Origin: Robertmurraya korlensis
GTDB taxonomy: Bacteria; Bacillota; Bacilli; Bacillales; Cytobacillaceae
Reading direction: 5' to 3'
Assembly (NCBI RefSeq): GCF_023715225.1
Contig: NZ_JAMBNS010000001.1
Span: forward strand, 620,001-684,000
DNA: 64,000 nt
Position 1 is the first letter of the stretch; each line of letters starts with the position of its first letter. The notes beneath the pieces were generated by a model. That model was not told the origin of the DNA. It searched no databases and worked only from the letters and a program-made list of their open reading frames with translations. Made by a program: the position numbers and the translations under genes. Shown one piece after another: positions 10,419-20,284 of the stretch.

Positions 10419-11471
10419 ATGCAAATCCAAAAAGAAAAAATTGCTGTAATTGGAGCGGGAAGCTGGGGAACCGCGCTGTCGCTAGTGTTGGCTGACAACG
10501 ATCATGAGGTAAGATTATGGGGACATAATCCCGACCAAATTAGAGAGTTAAATACCACTCACACAAATAAGAAGTATTTACCTGAAGTTATTCTTCCGGA
10601 AACAATTGTGGGTTACGACTCTCTTGAAGAGGTTTTAAAAGAAGTAAGAACCATCATATTGGCTGTACCAACTAAGGCCATTCGTGAAGTGATAAAAAAG
10701 ATGGTTCCGTATGTTGAAAATCCGCTTACCATTGTCCATGTTAGTAAAGGAATTGAACCAGATACGCTAATGCGTATTTCAGAGATGATTGAAGACGAAA
10801 TACCCGAGCATCTTTTACAGGATGTCGTTGTGTTATCTGGGCCGAGTCATGCTGAAGAGGTGAGCCTTCGTCAACCAACAACAGTGACTGTCTCATCCAA
10901 GAGCATGGAAGCAGCTGAACGTGTGCAGGATTTATTTATTAATCAACATTTCCGCGTTTACACAAATCCTGATATTATCGGAGTAGAAGTGGGTGGTGCA
11001 TTAAAGAATATTATTGCGTTAGCTGCTGGTATTACTGACGGGTTAGGATATGGGGATAATGCGAAGGCAGCCTTAATAACTAGGGGGCTTGCTGAAATTG
11101 CTCGACTTGGTACAAAAATGGGTGCCAGCCCGCTAACATTTTCTGGATTAACAGGAATTGGTGATTTAATCGTAACATCTACAAGTGTTCACTCAAGAAA
11201 CTGGAGAGCTGGAAACTTGCTCGGTAAAGGCCAAAATTTAGATGAAGTGTTGGAGAACATGGGAATGGTAGTAGAGGGTGTACGAACCACAAAAGCGGCT
11301 TATCAGTTAGCGGAAAAGTACAGTGTAAAGATGCCCATTACAACGGCTTTATACAACGTTCTATTTAACCAAGCAAGACCGAAGGATGAAGTTGATCTGC
11401 TCATGACACGTGTAAAAACTCATGAGATGGAAGATCTTGCGAATGTACTTGTTGAAAAGGGATTAGAATAA
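10419..11471 (+). CDS. gpsA: Glycerol-3-phosphate dehydrogenase (NAD(P)+)
   Basis: Reduces dihydroxyacetone phosphate to sn-glycerol 3-phosphate for phospholipid and teichoic acid synthesis. The Rossmann signature GAGSWGTAL is at about residues 12-20; the catalytic lysine lies in GGALKNIIALAAG (about 195-205), and the C-terminal domain has GRT-like sequence RNWRAGNLLGKG. At 350 residues it is of normal length. The der-gpsA pairing is conserved in Bacillus. Confidence 0.96.
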   Translation: MQIQKEKIAVIGAGSWGTALSLVLADNDHEVRLWGHNPDQIRELNTTHTNKKYLPEVILPETIVGYDSLEEVLKEVRTIILAVPTKAIREVIKKMVPYVENPLTIVHVSKGIEPDTLMRISEMIEDEIPEHLLQDVVVLSGPSHAEEVSLRQPTTVTVSSKSMEAAERVQDLFINQHFRVYTNPDIIGVEVGGALKNIIALAAGITDGLGYGDNAKAALITRGLAEIARLGTKMGASPLTFSGLTGIGDLIVTSTSVHSRNWRAGNLLGKGQNLDEVLENMGMVVEGVRTTKAAYQLAEKYSVKMPITTALYNVLFNQARPKDEVDLLMTRVKTHEMEDLANVLVEKGLE

Positions 11472-11585
11472 ATAAATATTTTCAAAAATGGGCCTTTCAA
11501 TGATGCGTTTACATAGAGAAATGCATACAATGCAACGAAGCAAACCTGGTAAATTGAACAGGGAGTATGTATATTTAGTCTTACG

Positions 11586-11630
11586 AGCTAAAGTAAAGTG
11601 ACGCCCCTCCTTTACTTTAGCTTTTTTTTC
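11586..11630 (+). terminator. Terminator of der-gpsA
   Basis: A 13-bp stem, arms AGCTAAAGTAAAG (11586-11598) and CTTTACTTTAGCT (11610-11622), followed by a T run. It stands 115 bases after gpsA. Confidence 0.9.
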
Positions 11631-11667
11631 GGTCTAAAAACGAATAAGGCAAGCATTGAGACAATTA

Positions 11668-11676
11668 TGATATAAT
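11668..11676 (+). promoter_or_regulatory. Extended -10 promoter candidate for yphE
   Basis: TGATATAAT (extended TGn-TATAAT) lies 27 bases before the yphE start and just after the gpsA terminator. No good -35 is seen at the usual distance. Confidence 0.4.
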
Positions 11677-11703
11677 ATTTTAGGCAAAGGGAGGGAGTTA
11701 CAA

Positions 11704-11904
11704 ATGTCACCGTCACTAATGAAAATGTGGATCTCCTTGGCGGGGATGGGCTTTATGTTTATTTCCATTATTTTAATTTATTTAAGCAGATTTAAGTTTT
11801 CTAACAAAGTTTTAAAAGCGATAACGGCTATTATTGCTTATGTTTTAATGATTCTTTCCGGAATAATCATTTTTTTTGTCGTACTATCAGGACCAACAAG
11901 TTAA
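11704..11904 (+). CDS. yphE: Membrane protein YphE (DUF2768)
   Basis: A 66-residue protein with two membrane segments (about 8-26 and 38-60) separated by a short basic loop (SRFKFSNKVLK). It corresponds by size, character and position to B. subtilis YphE. The start ATG 11704 follows AAAGGGAGGG. The function is unknown. Its setting just before yphF and spoIVA suggests, but does not prove, a link with sporulation. Confidence 0.75.
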   Translation: MSPSLMKMWISLAGMGFMFISIILIYLSRFKFSNKVLKAITAIIAYVLMILSGIIIFFVVLSGPTS

Positions 11905-11942
11905 GTGCAATGGAAAATACATAGGTTAAAAGGGTTGAGTGT

Positions 11943-12650
11943 ATGAAAGGCCAAGTATTATTGTTATTGTCCATCGTTATAATGGTGTTGACGGGCTGCA
12001 TGTATCCGCAGGATGAGTTAGCTCAAAATCAAATACCGTACGAAGATCAAGTTCAAGCGGTTCAATCTGCGGTTAAGCAATTTCAAGAGGACAATGGTGG
12101 TATATTACCAATAAAAACAAAGGAAATGGACACTCCTATTTATGAAAAGTATCCGATTGATTTTAACAGAATCAGTCCGAAGTATTTAGCAGAACCACCT
12201 GGAAACGCTTATGAATCCGGAGGTGTATTTCAATACGTACTTGTTGACGTAGAGGAGAATCCAACGGTAAAGATTTTTGACTTGCGAATGGCGGAAAAAA
12301 TTAAAGATATAAATCTTTTAATTCGTTTACAAAAATACCCTCCATATAAAGAAGAAATAACAAAAGGCGTATACACAATGGATTTCAAGAAAATAGGTTA
12401 TGAGGAAGAACCATTTGTTGTTAGCCCTTATACGAACCAAAACCTTTCTTTTGTTATAACTGGAAGTGGAGAAGTTTTTGTAGATTACAGAAGTGATTTA
12501 TATCAAGCGATGCAAAATGGAAGTTGTAAGAAGACAGCGGGTGAGGATATTCGTGACTGCTTATTGGAGGATTCATTGTTTGTCCCTGCCTTTTCCCTGC
12601 CTTATACAATGGATGAAAAGACAAAAGAACCTATCTTTTTAGTGGATTAG
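11943..12650 (+). CDS. yphF: Lipoprotein YphF
   Basis: A 235-residue secreted lipoprotein. The signal peptide ends in the lipobox LTGC (Cys19), so the mature protein should be anchored to the outer face of the membrane. The rest is soluble and rich in acidic residues, with two further cysteines near residues 195-207 (SCKKTAGEDIRDC) that could form a disulfide. It matches yphF of B. subtilis in position and type. The function is not known. Confidence 0.8.
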   Translation: MKGQVLLLLSIVIMVLTGCMYPQDELAQNQIPYEDQVQAVQSAVKQFQEDNGGILPIKTKEMDTPIYEKYPIDFNRISPKYLAEPPGNAYESGGVFQYVLVDVEENPTVKIFDLRMAEKIKDINLLIRLQKYPPYKEEITKGVYTMDFKKIGYEEEPFVVSPYTNQNLSFVITGSGEVFVDYRSDLYQAMQNGSCKKTAGEDIRDCLLEDSLFVPAFSLPYTMDEKTKEPIFLVD

Positions 12651-12654
12651 TCAT

Positions 12655-12699
12655 AACCTCTCTCCTATATAAATACAATGTAGGAGAGAGGTTTTTTTA
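12655..12699 (+). terminator. Terminator after yphF
   Basis: A 13-bp perfect stem, arms AACCTCTCTCCTA (12655-12667) and TAGGAGAGAGGTT (12681-12693), followed by a T run. Confidence 0.9.
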
Positions 12700-12747
12700 T
12701 ATTTGTATGGACTATAACAGTTAGGCAAAAAAAAATTATAAAAACTG

Positions 12748-12778
12748 TCATAACGTTGTAGGACAACGTCATACACAT
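12748..12778 (+). promoter_or_regulatory. SigE-like promoter candidate for spoIVA
   Basis: TCATAAC (12748-12754) fits five of seven positions of the SigE -35 element (KMATATT), and CATACACA (12770-12777) fits most of the -10 (CATACAnT), spaced 15 bases apart. spoIVA is a known SigE gene in B. subtilis. Confidence 0.5.
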
Positions 12779-12840
12779 ATATTGTCTATACATTAGGGTT
12801 ATTTTATCCCACTATCTCATTGATTTCAGGAGGGGATCAC

Positions 12841-14319
12841 TTGGAAAAGGTAGATATTTTTAAAGATATTGCCGAAAGAACGGGCGGCGATATATATTTA
12901 GGAGTTGTAGGAGCAGTAAGAACAGGGAAATCAACCTTTATCAAGAAGTTTATGGAGCTAGTTGTTATACCAAACATGGCAAATGAATCAGATCGAGCTC
13001 GCACCCAAGATGAATTGCCTCAAAGTGCTGCTGGAAAAACGATTATGACAACTGAACCAAAATTTGTTCCAAATCAGGCTGCAAGCATACATGTTGACGA
13101 TGGGTTGGATGTGAATATTCGCTTAGTTGACTGTGTAGGTTATACGGTTCCAGGTGCGAAGGGTTATGAAGACGAAAATGGACCTAGAATGATTAATACA
13201 CCTTGGTATGAAGAGCCTATTCCATTCCATGAAGCAGCTGAAATTGGAACAAGGAAGGTTATTCAAGAGCACTCAACGATTGGTGTGGTCATTACTACAG
13301 ATGGTACCATTGGAGAAATTCCACGTTCTGCATACTTAGAAGCTGAGGAAAGAGTAATTAATGAATTAAAAGAGGTTGGAAAACCATTCATTATGGTCAT
13401 TAACAGCGTACAACCTTATCATCCGAATACGGAAAAATTACGTACAGAGCTTTCAGAGAAATACGATATTCCTGTATTGGCGATGAGCGTGGAAGGAATG
13501 CGCGAGGGTGACGTCATGAACGTAATGCGTGAAGCGCTTTATGAATTCCCTGTGCTTGAAGTAAACGTGAATCTACCTAGCTGGGTCATGGTACTTAGAG
13601 AGGATCACTGGCTAAGAGAAAGCTATCAGGAAGCAGTAAAAGATACAGTTAAAGATATTAAGAGATTAAGAGATGTTGACCGAGTCGTTAGTCAATTTAG
13701 TGATTATGAATTTATTGATCGTGCAGGCCTTGCTGGAATTGAGATGGGTCAAGGAATTGCCGAGATCGACCTGTATGCGCCAGACGATTTATACGATGAC
13801 ATTTTAAAAGAAATTGTCGGAGTAGAAATACGAGGAAAAGATCATTTGTTAGAGCTAATGCAAGACTTTGCTCATGCGAAGCAAGAATATGATCAAATTT
13901 CTGACGCACTTAAGATGGTAAAGCAAACAGGCTATGGAATTGCTGCTCCGTCACTTGCTGATATGAGCTTGGATGAGCCTGAAATCATTCGCCAAGGACC
14001 ACGCTTTGGTGTACGCTTAAAAGCAGTAGCTCCATCCATTCACATGATTAAAGTGGATGTAGAGTCCGAGTTTGCTCCGATTATCGGTACAGAGAAGCAA
14101 AGTGAAGAATTGGTTCGATACTTGATGCAGGATTTTGAGGACGATCCACTGTCTATCTGGAACTCTGATATTTTCGGAAGAAGCTTAAGCTCCATCGTTC
14201 GTGAAGGTATTCAAGCAAAATTATCACTTATGCCTGAAAATGCAAGATATAAACTAAAAGAAACGCTAGAAAGAATCATCAACGAAGGTTCTGGTGGATT
14301 AATTGCTATAATCTTATAA
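12841..14319 (+). CDS. spoIVA: Stage IV sporulation protein A (spore coat ATPase)
   Basis: SpoIVA hydrolyses ATP and polymerises on the forespore surface to form the basement layer of the coat. The Walker A sequence GAVRTGKST is at residues 24-32, in a TRAFAC GTPase-like fold; the C-terminal end SGGLIAIIL is the conserved tail needed for localisation. TTG 12841 follows AGGAGGGG and gives 492 residues, exactly the family length. It is transcribed alone, from a SigE-like site upstream, and is followed by a terminator. Confidence 0.97.
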   Translation: MEKVDIFKDIAERTGGDIYLGVVGAVRTGKSTFIKKFMELVVIPNMANESDRARTQDELPQSAAGKTIMTTEPKFVPNQAASIHVDDGLDVNIRLVDCVGYTVPGAKGYEDENGPRMINTPWYEEPIPFHEAAEIGTRKVIQEHSTIGVVITTDGTIGEIPRSAYLEAEERVINELKEVGKPFIMVINSVQPYHPNTEKLRTELSEKYDIPVLAMSVEGMREGDVMNVMREALYEFPVLEVNVNLPSWVMVLREDHWLRESYQEAVKDTVKDIKRLRDVDRVVSQFSDYEFIDRAGLAGIEMGQGIAEIDLYAPDDLYDDILKEIVGVEIRGKDHLLELMQDFAHAKQEYDQISDALKMVKQTGYGIAAPSLADMSLDEPEIIRQGPRFGVRLKAVAPSIHMIKVDVESEFAPIIGTEKQSEELVRYLMQDFEDDPLSIWNSDIFGRSLSSIVREGIQAKLSLMPENARYKLKETLERIINEGSGGLIAIIL

Positions 14320-14326
14320 ATGCATG

Positions 14327-14352
14327 GACTCCTAAATAGGGGTCTTTTTTTT
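14327..14352 (+). terminator. Terminator after spoIVA
   Basis: Arms GACTCC (14327-14332) and GGGGTC (14339-14344, one G-T pair), followed by eight T. Confidence 0.75.
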
Positions 14353-14425
14353 GCTTGATTTCATCAAAACCACGACAAAATTCATCAAAAACCCCTAAAA
14401 TACTACCATAAATTAGCGAAAATTC

Positions 14426-14454
14426 TTGATAACCCCAATTTATTATGATAATCT
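14426..14454 (+). promoter_or_regulatory. hbs promoter candidate P1 (SigA)
   Basis: TTGATA (14426-14431), 17-base spacer ending in TGA, then TAATCT (14449-14454). The 345-base gap between spoIVA and hbs is AT-rich and holds, apart from the terminator, this site and a second one downstream. Confidence 0.45.
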
Positions 14455-14519
14455 TTTAACAGAATTAGTACGAAATGCCGTCAAAGCCTTGTAAATAAAG
14501 GTTTTTGTTAAAAAAAACG

Positions 14520-14548
14520 TTGAAAAATTAGTTTTCATCATTTAATAT
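14520..14548 (+). promoter_or_regulatory. hbs promoter candidate P2 (SigA)
   Basis: TTGAAA (14520-14525), 17-base spacer, TAATAT (14543-14548), about 118 bases upstream of hbs. B. subtilis hbs is also read from more than one promoter. Confidence 0.5.
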
Positions 14549-14665
14549 AAGGCATGTCAGAGAAAACAGCTTCAATTACGTATAGAATTCAACTAAATTG
14601 TTTACTAATGAAGATAAGAACGTTTTCACTAACTGAATATACCATTTTGGGAGGAGGTGAAAGGC

Positions 14666-14938
14666 ATGAACAAGACAGAACTAATCAACGCAGTTGCTGA
14701 AGCGAGTGAACTTTCTAAAAAGGACGCTACTAAGGCAGTTGACGCAGTTTTCGATTCAATTCTTGAAGCCCTTAAAAACGGTGATAAAGTTCAATTAATC
14801 GGATTTGGGAACTTCGAAGTTCGTGAGCGTGCAGCTCGTAAAGGACGTAACCCACAAACTGGTGAAGAGATCGAAATCTCTGCTAGCAAGGTTCCTGCTT
14901 TCAAACCAGGAAAAGCACTTAAAGATGCTGTAAAATAA
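14666..14938 (+). CDS. hbs: DNA-binding protein HU (HBsu)
   Basis: Histone-like nucleoid protein of 90 residues that bends and compacts DNA as a homodimer. The DNA-binding arm is visible as [14 protein letters not shown] (about 58-71), and [15 protein letters not shown] is the family signature. ATG 14666 follows GGAGGAGGTGA, a near-ideal ribosome binding site fitting high expression. The gene stands alone between its own promoters and a terminator. Confidence 0.97.
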   Translation: MNKTELINAVAEASELSKKDATKAVDAVFDSILEALKNGDKVQLIGFGNFEVRERAARKGRNPQTGEEIEISASKVPAFKPGKALKDAVK

Positions 14939-14966
14939 TTACATAAATCGATATATGTTTATGTTA

Positions 14967-15003
14967 TAGAAAAGGATCTCGTTTATACGTGATCCTTTTT
15001 CTA
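14967..15003 (+). terminator. Terminator after hbs
   Basis: Arms TAGAAAAGGATC (14967-14978) and GATCCTTTTTCTA (14991-15003, one extra T), followed by TTTTTT. Confidence 0.8.
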
Positions 15004-15059
15004 TTTTTTCAGCACTTTTGTGGCACATTAAAAGAAACTTCTACTTTGCTAGAAAGAAA

Positions 15060-15088
15060 TTGATTGTGCTAATATGTATAAGTATAGT
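15060..15088 (+). promoter_or_regulatory. SigA promoter candidate for folE-mtrB
   Basis: TTGATT (15060-15065), 17-base spacer, TATAGT (15083-15088), 52 bases before the folE ATG. Confidence 0.55.
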
Positions 15089-15140
15089 TGGCATGATATG
15101 AAAAAACAGAGGGAACTCATTGCAGTAGGAGGAATTTAGT

Positions 15141-15707
15141 ATGTCAGAAGTTAATCGTACCCAAATAGAGGAAGCGGTGCGTCTTATATTAGAAGCCGTA
15201 GGTGAAGATCCAAATCGTGAGGGTGTGTTAGATACGCCTAAACGAGTAGCGAAAATGTATGAGGAAGTATTCTCAGGATTGAATCAAGATCCAAAAGAAT
15301 ATTTCGAAACAGTATTTAGTGAGGACCATGAAGAGATTGTCCTTGTGAAAGATATTCCATTTTATTCTATGTGTGAACATCATCTTGTTCCGTTTTATGG
15401 TGTTGCACATGTAGCTTATATTCCAAGAAATGGCCGTGTGACAGGTTTGAGTAAGTTAGCTCGTGCTGTTGAAGCAGTTGCAAAACGTCCTCAGTTACAA
15501 GAAAGAATTACTTCTACAGTTGTTGACGCGATTATGGAGAAGCTAGAGCCTTATGGTGCAATGGTCGTTGTTGAAGCGGAGCATATGTGTATGACGATGC
15601 GTGGAGTGAAAAAGCCTGGTGCAAAAACCGTAACACAAGCAGTCCGAGGCACCCTAGCGGAGGACGCAACTGCAAGAGCTGAGGTACTTTCCCTAATTAA
15701 ATACTAA
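15141..15707 (+). CDS. folE: GTP cyclohydrolase I (MtrA)
   Basis: Converts GTP to dihydroneopterin triphosphate, the first step of folate synthesis. The zinc and active-site segment [20 protein letters not shown] and the C-terminal MCMTMRGV carry the Cys/His zinc ligands. The 188-residue length is normal, and ATG 15141 follows AGGAGGAAT. It is followed after 63 bases by mtrB, the folE(mtrA)-mtrB pair named in B. subtilis for its effect on trp regulation. Confidence 0.97.
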   Translation: MSEVNRTQIEEAVRLILEAVGEDPNREGVLDTPKRVAKMYEEVFSGLNQDPKEYFETVFSEDHEEIVLVKDIPFYSMCEHHLVPFYGVAHVAYIPRNGRVTGLSKLARAVEAVAKRPQLQERITSTVVDAIMEKLEPYGAMVVVEAEHMCMTMRGVKKPGAKTVTQAVRGTLAEDATARAEVLSLIKY

Positions 15708-15770
15708 AGCATTATAGAGGGGGCTAAGTAACGGTTAGCCCTTTCATACAAATGAAGGGAGCGAGAATGA

Positions 15771-16010
15771 ATGGACCAAAAAAATTCTTTAACAAGTGAT
15801 TACATCGTAATTAAAGCAATAGAAGATGGTGTAAATGTAATCGGTTTAACAAGAGGAACTGATACCAAATTTCATCACTCGGAGAAGTTAGATAAAGGCG
15901 AAGTGATGATTGCTCAGTTTACTGAACACACATCAGCAATTAAAATTCGAGGAAATGCAAAAATTATTACATCTTATGGAGAGATTGAGAGCGAAACAAA
16001 AGGGAAATAA
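15771..16010 (+). CDS. mtrB: trp RNA-binding attenuation protein TRAP
   Basis: TRAP forms an 11-mer ring that, when loaded with tryptophan, binds NAG repeats in trp leader RNA. The 79-residue protein is nearly identical in its core to B. subtilis MtrB ([20 protein letters not shown]), including the residues of the tryptophan pocket and the KxR RNA-binding pair (IKIRG). It has an N-terminus a few residues longer. There is no trp operon in this window, so its target must lie elsewhere. Confidence 0.96.
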   Translation: MDQKNSLTSDYIVIKAIEDGVNVIGLTRGTDTKFHHSEKLDKGEVMIAQFTEHTSAIKIRGNAKIITSYGEIESETKGK

Positions 16011-16022
16011 ATGCGAATCATG

Positions 16023-16050
16023 TTCATTTGGTAGGCATTTGTGTTATAAT
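16023..16050 (+). promoter_or_regulatory. SigA promoter candidate for hepS-menG-hepT
   Basis: TTCATT (16023-16028), 16-base spacer, extended -10 TGTTATAAT (16042-16050). Confidence 0.5.
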
Positions 16051-16161
16051 TGTCTCTGCCTTTAGTGAGTGGTAAATCGTACATATGCAGTAATCCTCAT
16101 GCGAAGTAATGAGGCTAGTCACAATACATATACAGAATTTGGGGATACAAGGGTGATAATT

Positions 16162-16980
16162 GTGGGAGACTTTCAAAGAAAAATAGCCAATGTGAAGGAA
16201 AAAGTAGAGGAAAGGCTCCTTCACCCCTATATGTTCCAATATATAAATACACCAGTGATAGACGAGGATAAGCTCTTGTTGCTTATTTCGATCTTGGATC
16301 AATGTAAGTTATCTCATAAAGAGTTGGAGAGTTATTCGATAACGACCATGTTGCTTCAAGTAGCCCTTGATACTCATGAACAAGTAACCAACATTCAAGC
16401 GGAAAATGAGGAGTTAAAGCAGCGGCAATTAACAGTATTAGCTGGGGTTTATTATAGTGGATTATATTATAAACTTCTCGCAGATTGTAAAGATGTGCAT
16501 GCCATTCGAATGCTGGCTCAAGGAATAAAAACAATAAATGATAAAAAAATAATTGTATATCAAAAAGACTTTTCAGAAATCGACACGTTGATGAATCATG
16601 TGAAGCTGATTGAATCGTCTCTCATTGATCAATTTACTGATTATTTTCATTTAGATGGATGGAATGACATTATTGATAATTTATTATTAATAAAGCGTCT
16701 TAGTAAGGAAAAGCAAAACTTTGTACAAAAGAAATCTTCGATTGTATTTGACGCTCTTCATACTCTTATTTTTCCAAAACATAACGGTTCGCTTAAAGAT
16801 CTCTCTCTTGAGCAACAAAACTATTTAATATTAATTTGTGACCGTTATATAGAGTTTTCTAAGCAATTATTAGAAAAGGCAAAAAAAGGGCTTCCTCGAA
16901 TAAATGAGCTGTTAGATTCGCGAATCGCATCCATTATAAACCAAAAAACGATGGCAAAAACATTTGTGGAAGAAGGGTAA
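16162..16980 (+). CDS. hepS: Heptaprenyl diphosphate synthase component 1
   Basis: Small, non-catalytic-looking subunit of the heterodimeric synthase that makes the C35 side chain of menaquinone-7. Conserved stretches are [21 protein letters not shown] and [20 protein letters not shown] chose GTG 16162, preceded by AAGGGTGAT, giving 272 residues beginning MGDFQRK, which lines up with B. subtilis HepS; about 30 codons upstream are open but poorly supported. menG starts five bases after the stop. Confidence 0.9.
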   Translation: MGDFQRKIANVKEKVEERLLHPYMFQYINTPVIDEDKLLLLISILDQCKLSHKELESYSITTMLLQVALDTHEQVTNIQAENEELKQRQLTVLAGVYYSGLYYKLLADCKDVHAIRMLAQGIKTINDKKIIVYQKDFSEIDTLMNHVKLIESSLIDQFTDYFHLDGWNDIIDNLLLIKRLSKEKQNFVQKKSSIVFDALHTLIFPKHNGSLKDLSLEQQNYLILICDRYIEFSKQLLEKAKKGLPRINELLDSRIASIINQKTMAKTFVEEG

Positions 16981-16985
16981 CAAGC

Positions 16986-17687
16986 ATGCAACAGTCGAAA
17001 GAAGAACGAGTTCATAACGTTTTTGAAAAGATCTCAGATAACTACGATAAAATGAATTCTGTCATTAGTTTTAAACTCCATACTAAATGGAGAGAAGATA
17101 CGATGAAAAGAATGAATGTGCAAAAAGGCAAAAAGGCATTAGATGTTTGTTGTGGAACGGCCGATTGGACCATTGCTCTTGCAGAGGCTGTAGGACCTAC
17201 TGGAGAAGTGGTAGGACTAGATTTTAGTCAAAATATGCTTAATGTGGGAAAACAAAAAGTTTCTGAGGCTAATCTCAACCAAGTGACGCTTATCCACGGA
17301 AATGCCATGGAACTTCCGTTTCCTGACCATTCATTTGATTTTGTTACGATTGGGTTCGGGTTAAGAAATGTGCCAGATTATCTTCAAGTATTAAAAGAAA
17401 TGAATCGTGTATTAAAGCCGGGTGGAATAGCAGTTTGTCTTGAAACATCACAACCAACATTGATAGGCTATCGACAGTTATACTATTTTTATTTCCGATT
17501 TATTATGCCATTGTTTGGTAGGGTGTTTGCAAAAAGCTACAGAGAATATTCCTGGTTACAAGAATCAGCTAGAGATTTTCCAGGTGTAAAGGAACTCGCT
17601 GGTTTATTCAAACAAGCTGGTTTTAAGGACGTCACATATAAGCCATACAGCGGCGGGGCTGCTGCTGTTCATATTGGTCATAAATAA
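16986..17687 (+). CDS. menG: Demethylmenaquinone methyltransferase
   Basis: SAM-dependent C-methyltransferase for the last step of menaquinone synthesis (UbiE/MenG family). Motif I is [14 protein letters not shown] (about 49-62), and [25 protein letters not shown] is the family signature block (split here as GFGLRNV and MNRVLKPGG). 233 residues is the expected length. It lies between the two heptaprenyl synthase subunits, so one operon provides both the tail and the final head methylation. Confidence 0.96.
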   Translation: MQQSKEERVHNVFEKISDNYDKMNSVISFKLHTKWREDTMKRMNVQKGKKALDVCCGTADWTIALAEAVGPTGEVVGLDFSQNMLNVGKQKVSEANLNQVTLIHGNAMELPFPDHSFDFVTIGFGLRNVPDYLQVLKEMNRVLKPGGIAVCLETSQPTLIGYRQLYYFYFRFIMPLFGRVFAKSYREYSWLQESARDFPGVKELAGLFKQAGFKDVTYKPYSGGAAAVHIGHK

Positions 17688-17726
17688 AATAATCTTCATG
17701 TACAGGTTAGGCTAGGTGATTCACGA

Positions 17727-18689
17727 ATGAAGCTGAAAATGATGTATTCATTTTTAAACTCAGATATTAATATAATTGAGAAAACACTAGAGGATACGGT
17801 GGAGGCTGAGTCACCTCTTCTTCGTCAAGCATCTCTACACTTGTTGCAGGCAGGGGGGAAGAGAATTCGCCCTGTTTTTGTTTTGCTGTCAGGAAAATTT
17901 GGCAATTATGATATTCATGAGATAAAAAACGTGGCAGTAGCGCTTGAGCTTATTCATATGGCTTCACTTGTTCATGATGATGTCATTGACGATGCAGAAC
18001 TTAGACGTGGCCAGCCCACAATTAAAGCGAAATGGGATAACCGGATTGCGATGTATACAGGTGACTATATTTTTGCCAGATCGCTAGAATTAATGACAAA
18101 TATTAAAAACCCCTTAGCACATCAAATTCTCTCTGAGACGATTGTGGAGCTATGTGTTGGAGAAATTGAGCAAATTAAATTTAAATATGACTACAATCAA
18201 ACGCTTCGTGACTATCTGCTTCGAATTAAGCGGAAAACAGCTTTATTGATTGCAGCCAGCTGCCAATTAGGTGCGGTGGCAGCGGATGTAGATGAGGAGA
18301 TTCACAAGAAGCTGTATCAGTTTGGATATTATGTGGGTATGTCCTTTCAAATAACAGATGACGTGCTAGATTTTACGGGTACGGAAGAGCAGTTAGGTAA
18401 ACCAGCTGGTGGTGACTTATTGCAAGGAAATATCACACTACCTGTTCTGTTTGCGATGGAGGATGAATCTTTACGTAAAAAAATTACCGGGGTTCATGAA
18501 CATACAACTTTAGTGGAAATAGAGGAGATTATTACTTCAATAAAGAATTCTGGTGCCATTGAGCGTTCGCTTTCTATAAGTGATCGATACCTTCATAAGG
18601 CAATTGATGTATTAAATCAATTACCGAATAACCGAGCTAAAAAGACACTTAGAGATATAGCTGTGTACATAGGTAAACGAAAATTTTAA
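17727..18689 (+). CDS. hepT: Heptaprenyl diphosphate synthase component 2
   Basis: Catalytic subunit, a trans-polyprenyl synthase condensing IPP onto FPP to C35. The first aspartate-rich motif is HDDVIDDAELRRG (around residue 88), the second QITDDVLDFTG (around 211), with GGKRIRP upstream. The 320 residues include the full fold; the C-terminus ends GKRKF as in B. subtilis. It needs HepS for activity. Confidence 0.96.
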   Translation: MKLKMMYSFLNSDINIIEKTLEDTVEAESPLLRQASLHLLQAGGKRIRPVFVLLSGKFGNYDIHEIKNVAVALELIHMASLVHDDVIDDAELRRGQPTIKAKWDNRIAMYTGDYIFARSLELMTNIKNPLAHQILSETIVELCVGEIEQIKFKYDYNQTLRDYLLRIKRKTALLIAASCQLGAVAADVDEEIHKKLYQFGYYVGMSFQITDDVLDFTGTEEQLGKPAGGDLLQGNITLPVLFAMEDESLRKKITGVHEHTTLVEIEEIITSIKNSGAIERSLSISDRYLHKAIDVLNQLPNNRAKKTLRDIAVYIGKRKF

Positions 18690-18781
18690 ATGTTGCGAAA
18701 TCAGTTATAACTATGTTACGATTTTTGTGGATTGTCTTTTGGCAATTCATTACATATACGAAACAAAGAGGAGTGTAACTG

Positions 18782-19228
18782 ATGGAGAAAACATTTTTAA
18801 TGGTAAAACCAGATGGGGTCCAACGTAATTTGATCGGTGAAATAGTTGGACGTTTTGAAAGAAAGGGCTTTCAATTAGTTGGTGCAAAGTTAATGCTGAT
18901 TACTAATGAGTTAGCTGAACAGCATTACGGTGAACATAAAGAACGCCCTTTCTTCGGTGAGTTGGTAGATTTTATCACTTCAGGTCCTGTTTTCGCAATG
19001 GTCTGGGAAGGAGAAAATGTAATTGCTGCCGCACGTCAAATGATGGGAGCAACAAATCCAAAGGATTCTCAACCAGGAACGATCCGTGGGGACTTTGCCG
19101 TGACTGTTGGAAAAAATATTATTCATGGATCAGATTCTGCTGCAAGTGCTGAAAGAGAAATCGCTCTATTCTTTAAAGAAGCTGAACTTCTTTCTTATAG
19201 CAAGCTTTTAAACAATTGGGCTTATTAA
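18782..19228 (+). CDS. ndk: Nucleoside diphosphate kinase
   Basis: Exchanges gamma-phosphate between nucleoside di- and triphosphates. The active-site histidine is in [16 protein letters not shown] (about His115), and [15 protein letters not shown] is the N-terminal signature. 148 residues is standard. It follows hepT by 92 bases and ends in a clear terminator. Confidence 0.97.
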   Translation: MEKTFLMVKPDGVQRNLIGEIVGRFERKGFQLVGAKLMLITNELAEQHYGEHKERPFFGELVDFITSGPVFAMVWEGENVIAAARQMMGATNPKDSQPGTIRGDFAVTVGKNIIHGSDSAASAEREIALFFKEAELLSYSKLLNNWAY

Positions 19229-19231
19229 TAC

Positions 19232-19265
19232 TAAAAGAGACTTGTTTTACAAGTCTCTTTTTTTG
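19232..19265 (+). terminator. Terminator after ndk
   Basis: Arms AAAGAGACTTG (19234-19244) and CAAGTCTCTTT (19250-19260), with a T run. Confidence 0.9.
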
Positions 19266-19366
19266 TAACCGCATTCAAGTTATAAGAGTAAAAAATACCC
19301 AAGTCTTTTTTCACATAAATTTTCTCCTTTTTTATTGAATTTCGCTATAATAAAACATACAGATAG

Positions 19367-20170
<804 letters not shown>

Positions 20171-20196
20171 GAGCCAAGAATTTGGCTTCTTTTTTT
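20171..20196 (+). terminator. Terminator after cheR
   Basis: Arms GAGCCAA (20171-20177) and TTGGCTT (20182-20188) with one G-T pair, then seven T. Confidence 0.75.
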
Positions 20197-20236
20197 GTAA
20201 ATTCACAAATTTCTGCTATGTTTATTGAAGGACATA

Positions 20237-20245
20237 TGTTATATT
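20237..20245 (+). promoter_or_regulatory. Extended -10 promoter candidate for aroC operon
   Basis: TGTTATATT (20237-20245), about 40 bases before aroC; a TTGAAG nearby (20225) is too close to serve as its -35. Confidence 0.35.
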
Positions 20246-20284
20246 GAGAAATAATCCTTTAATGAGTTGAAGGGGGAAAGAGAA

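Noticed and set aside
11500-11601. A 33-codon frame after gpsA whose stop lies in the terminator stem
   Set aside because: No ribosome binding site precedes the ATG pair and I recognise no family; it may simply be open by chance.
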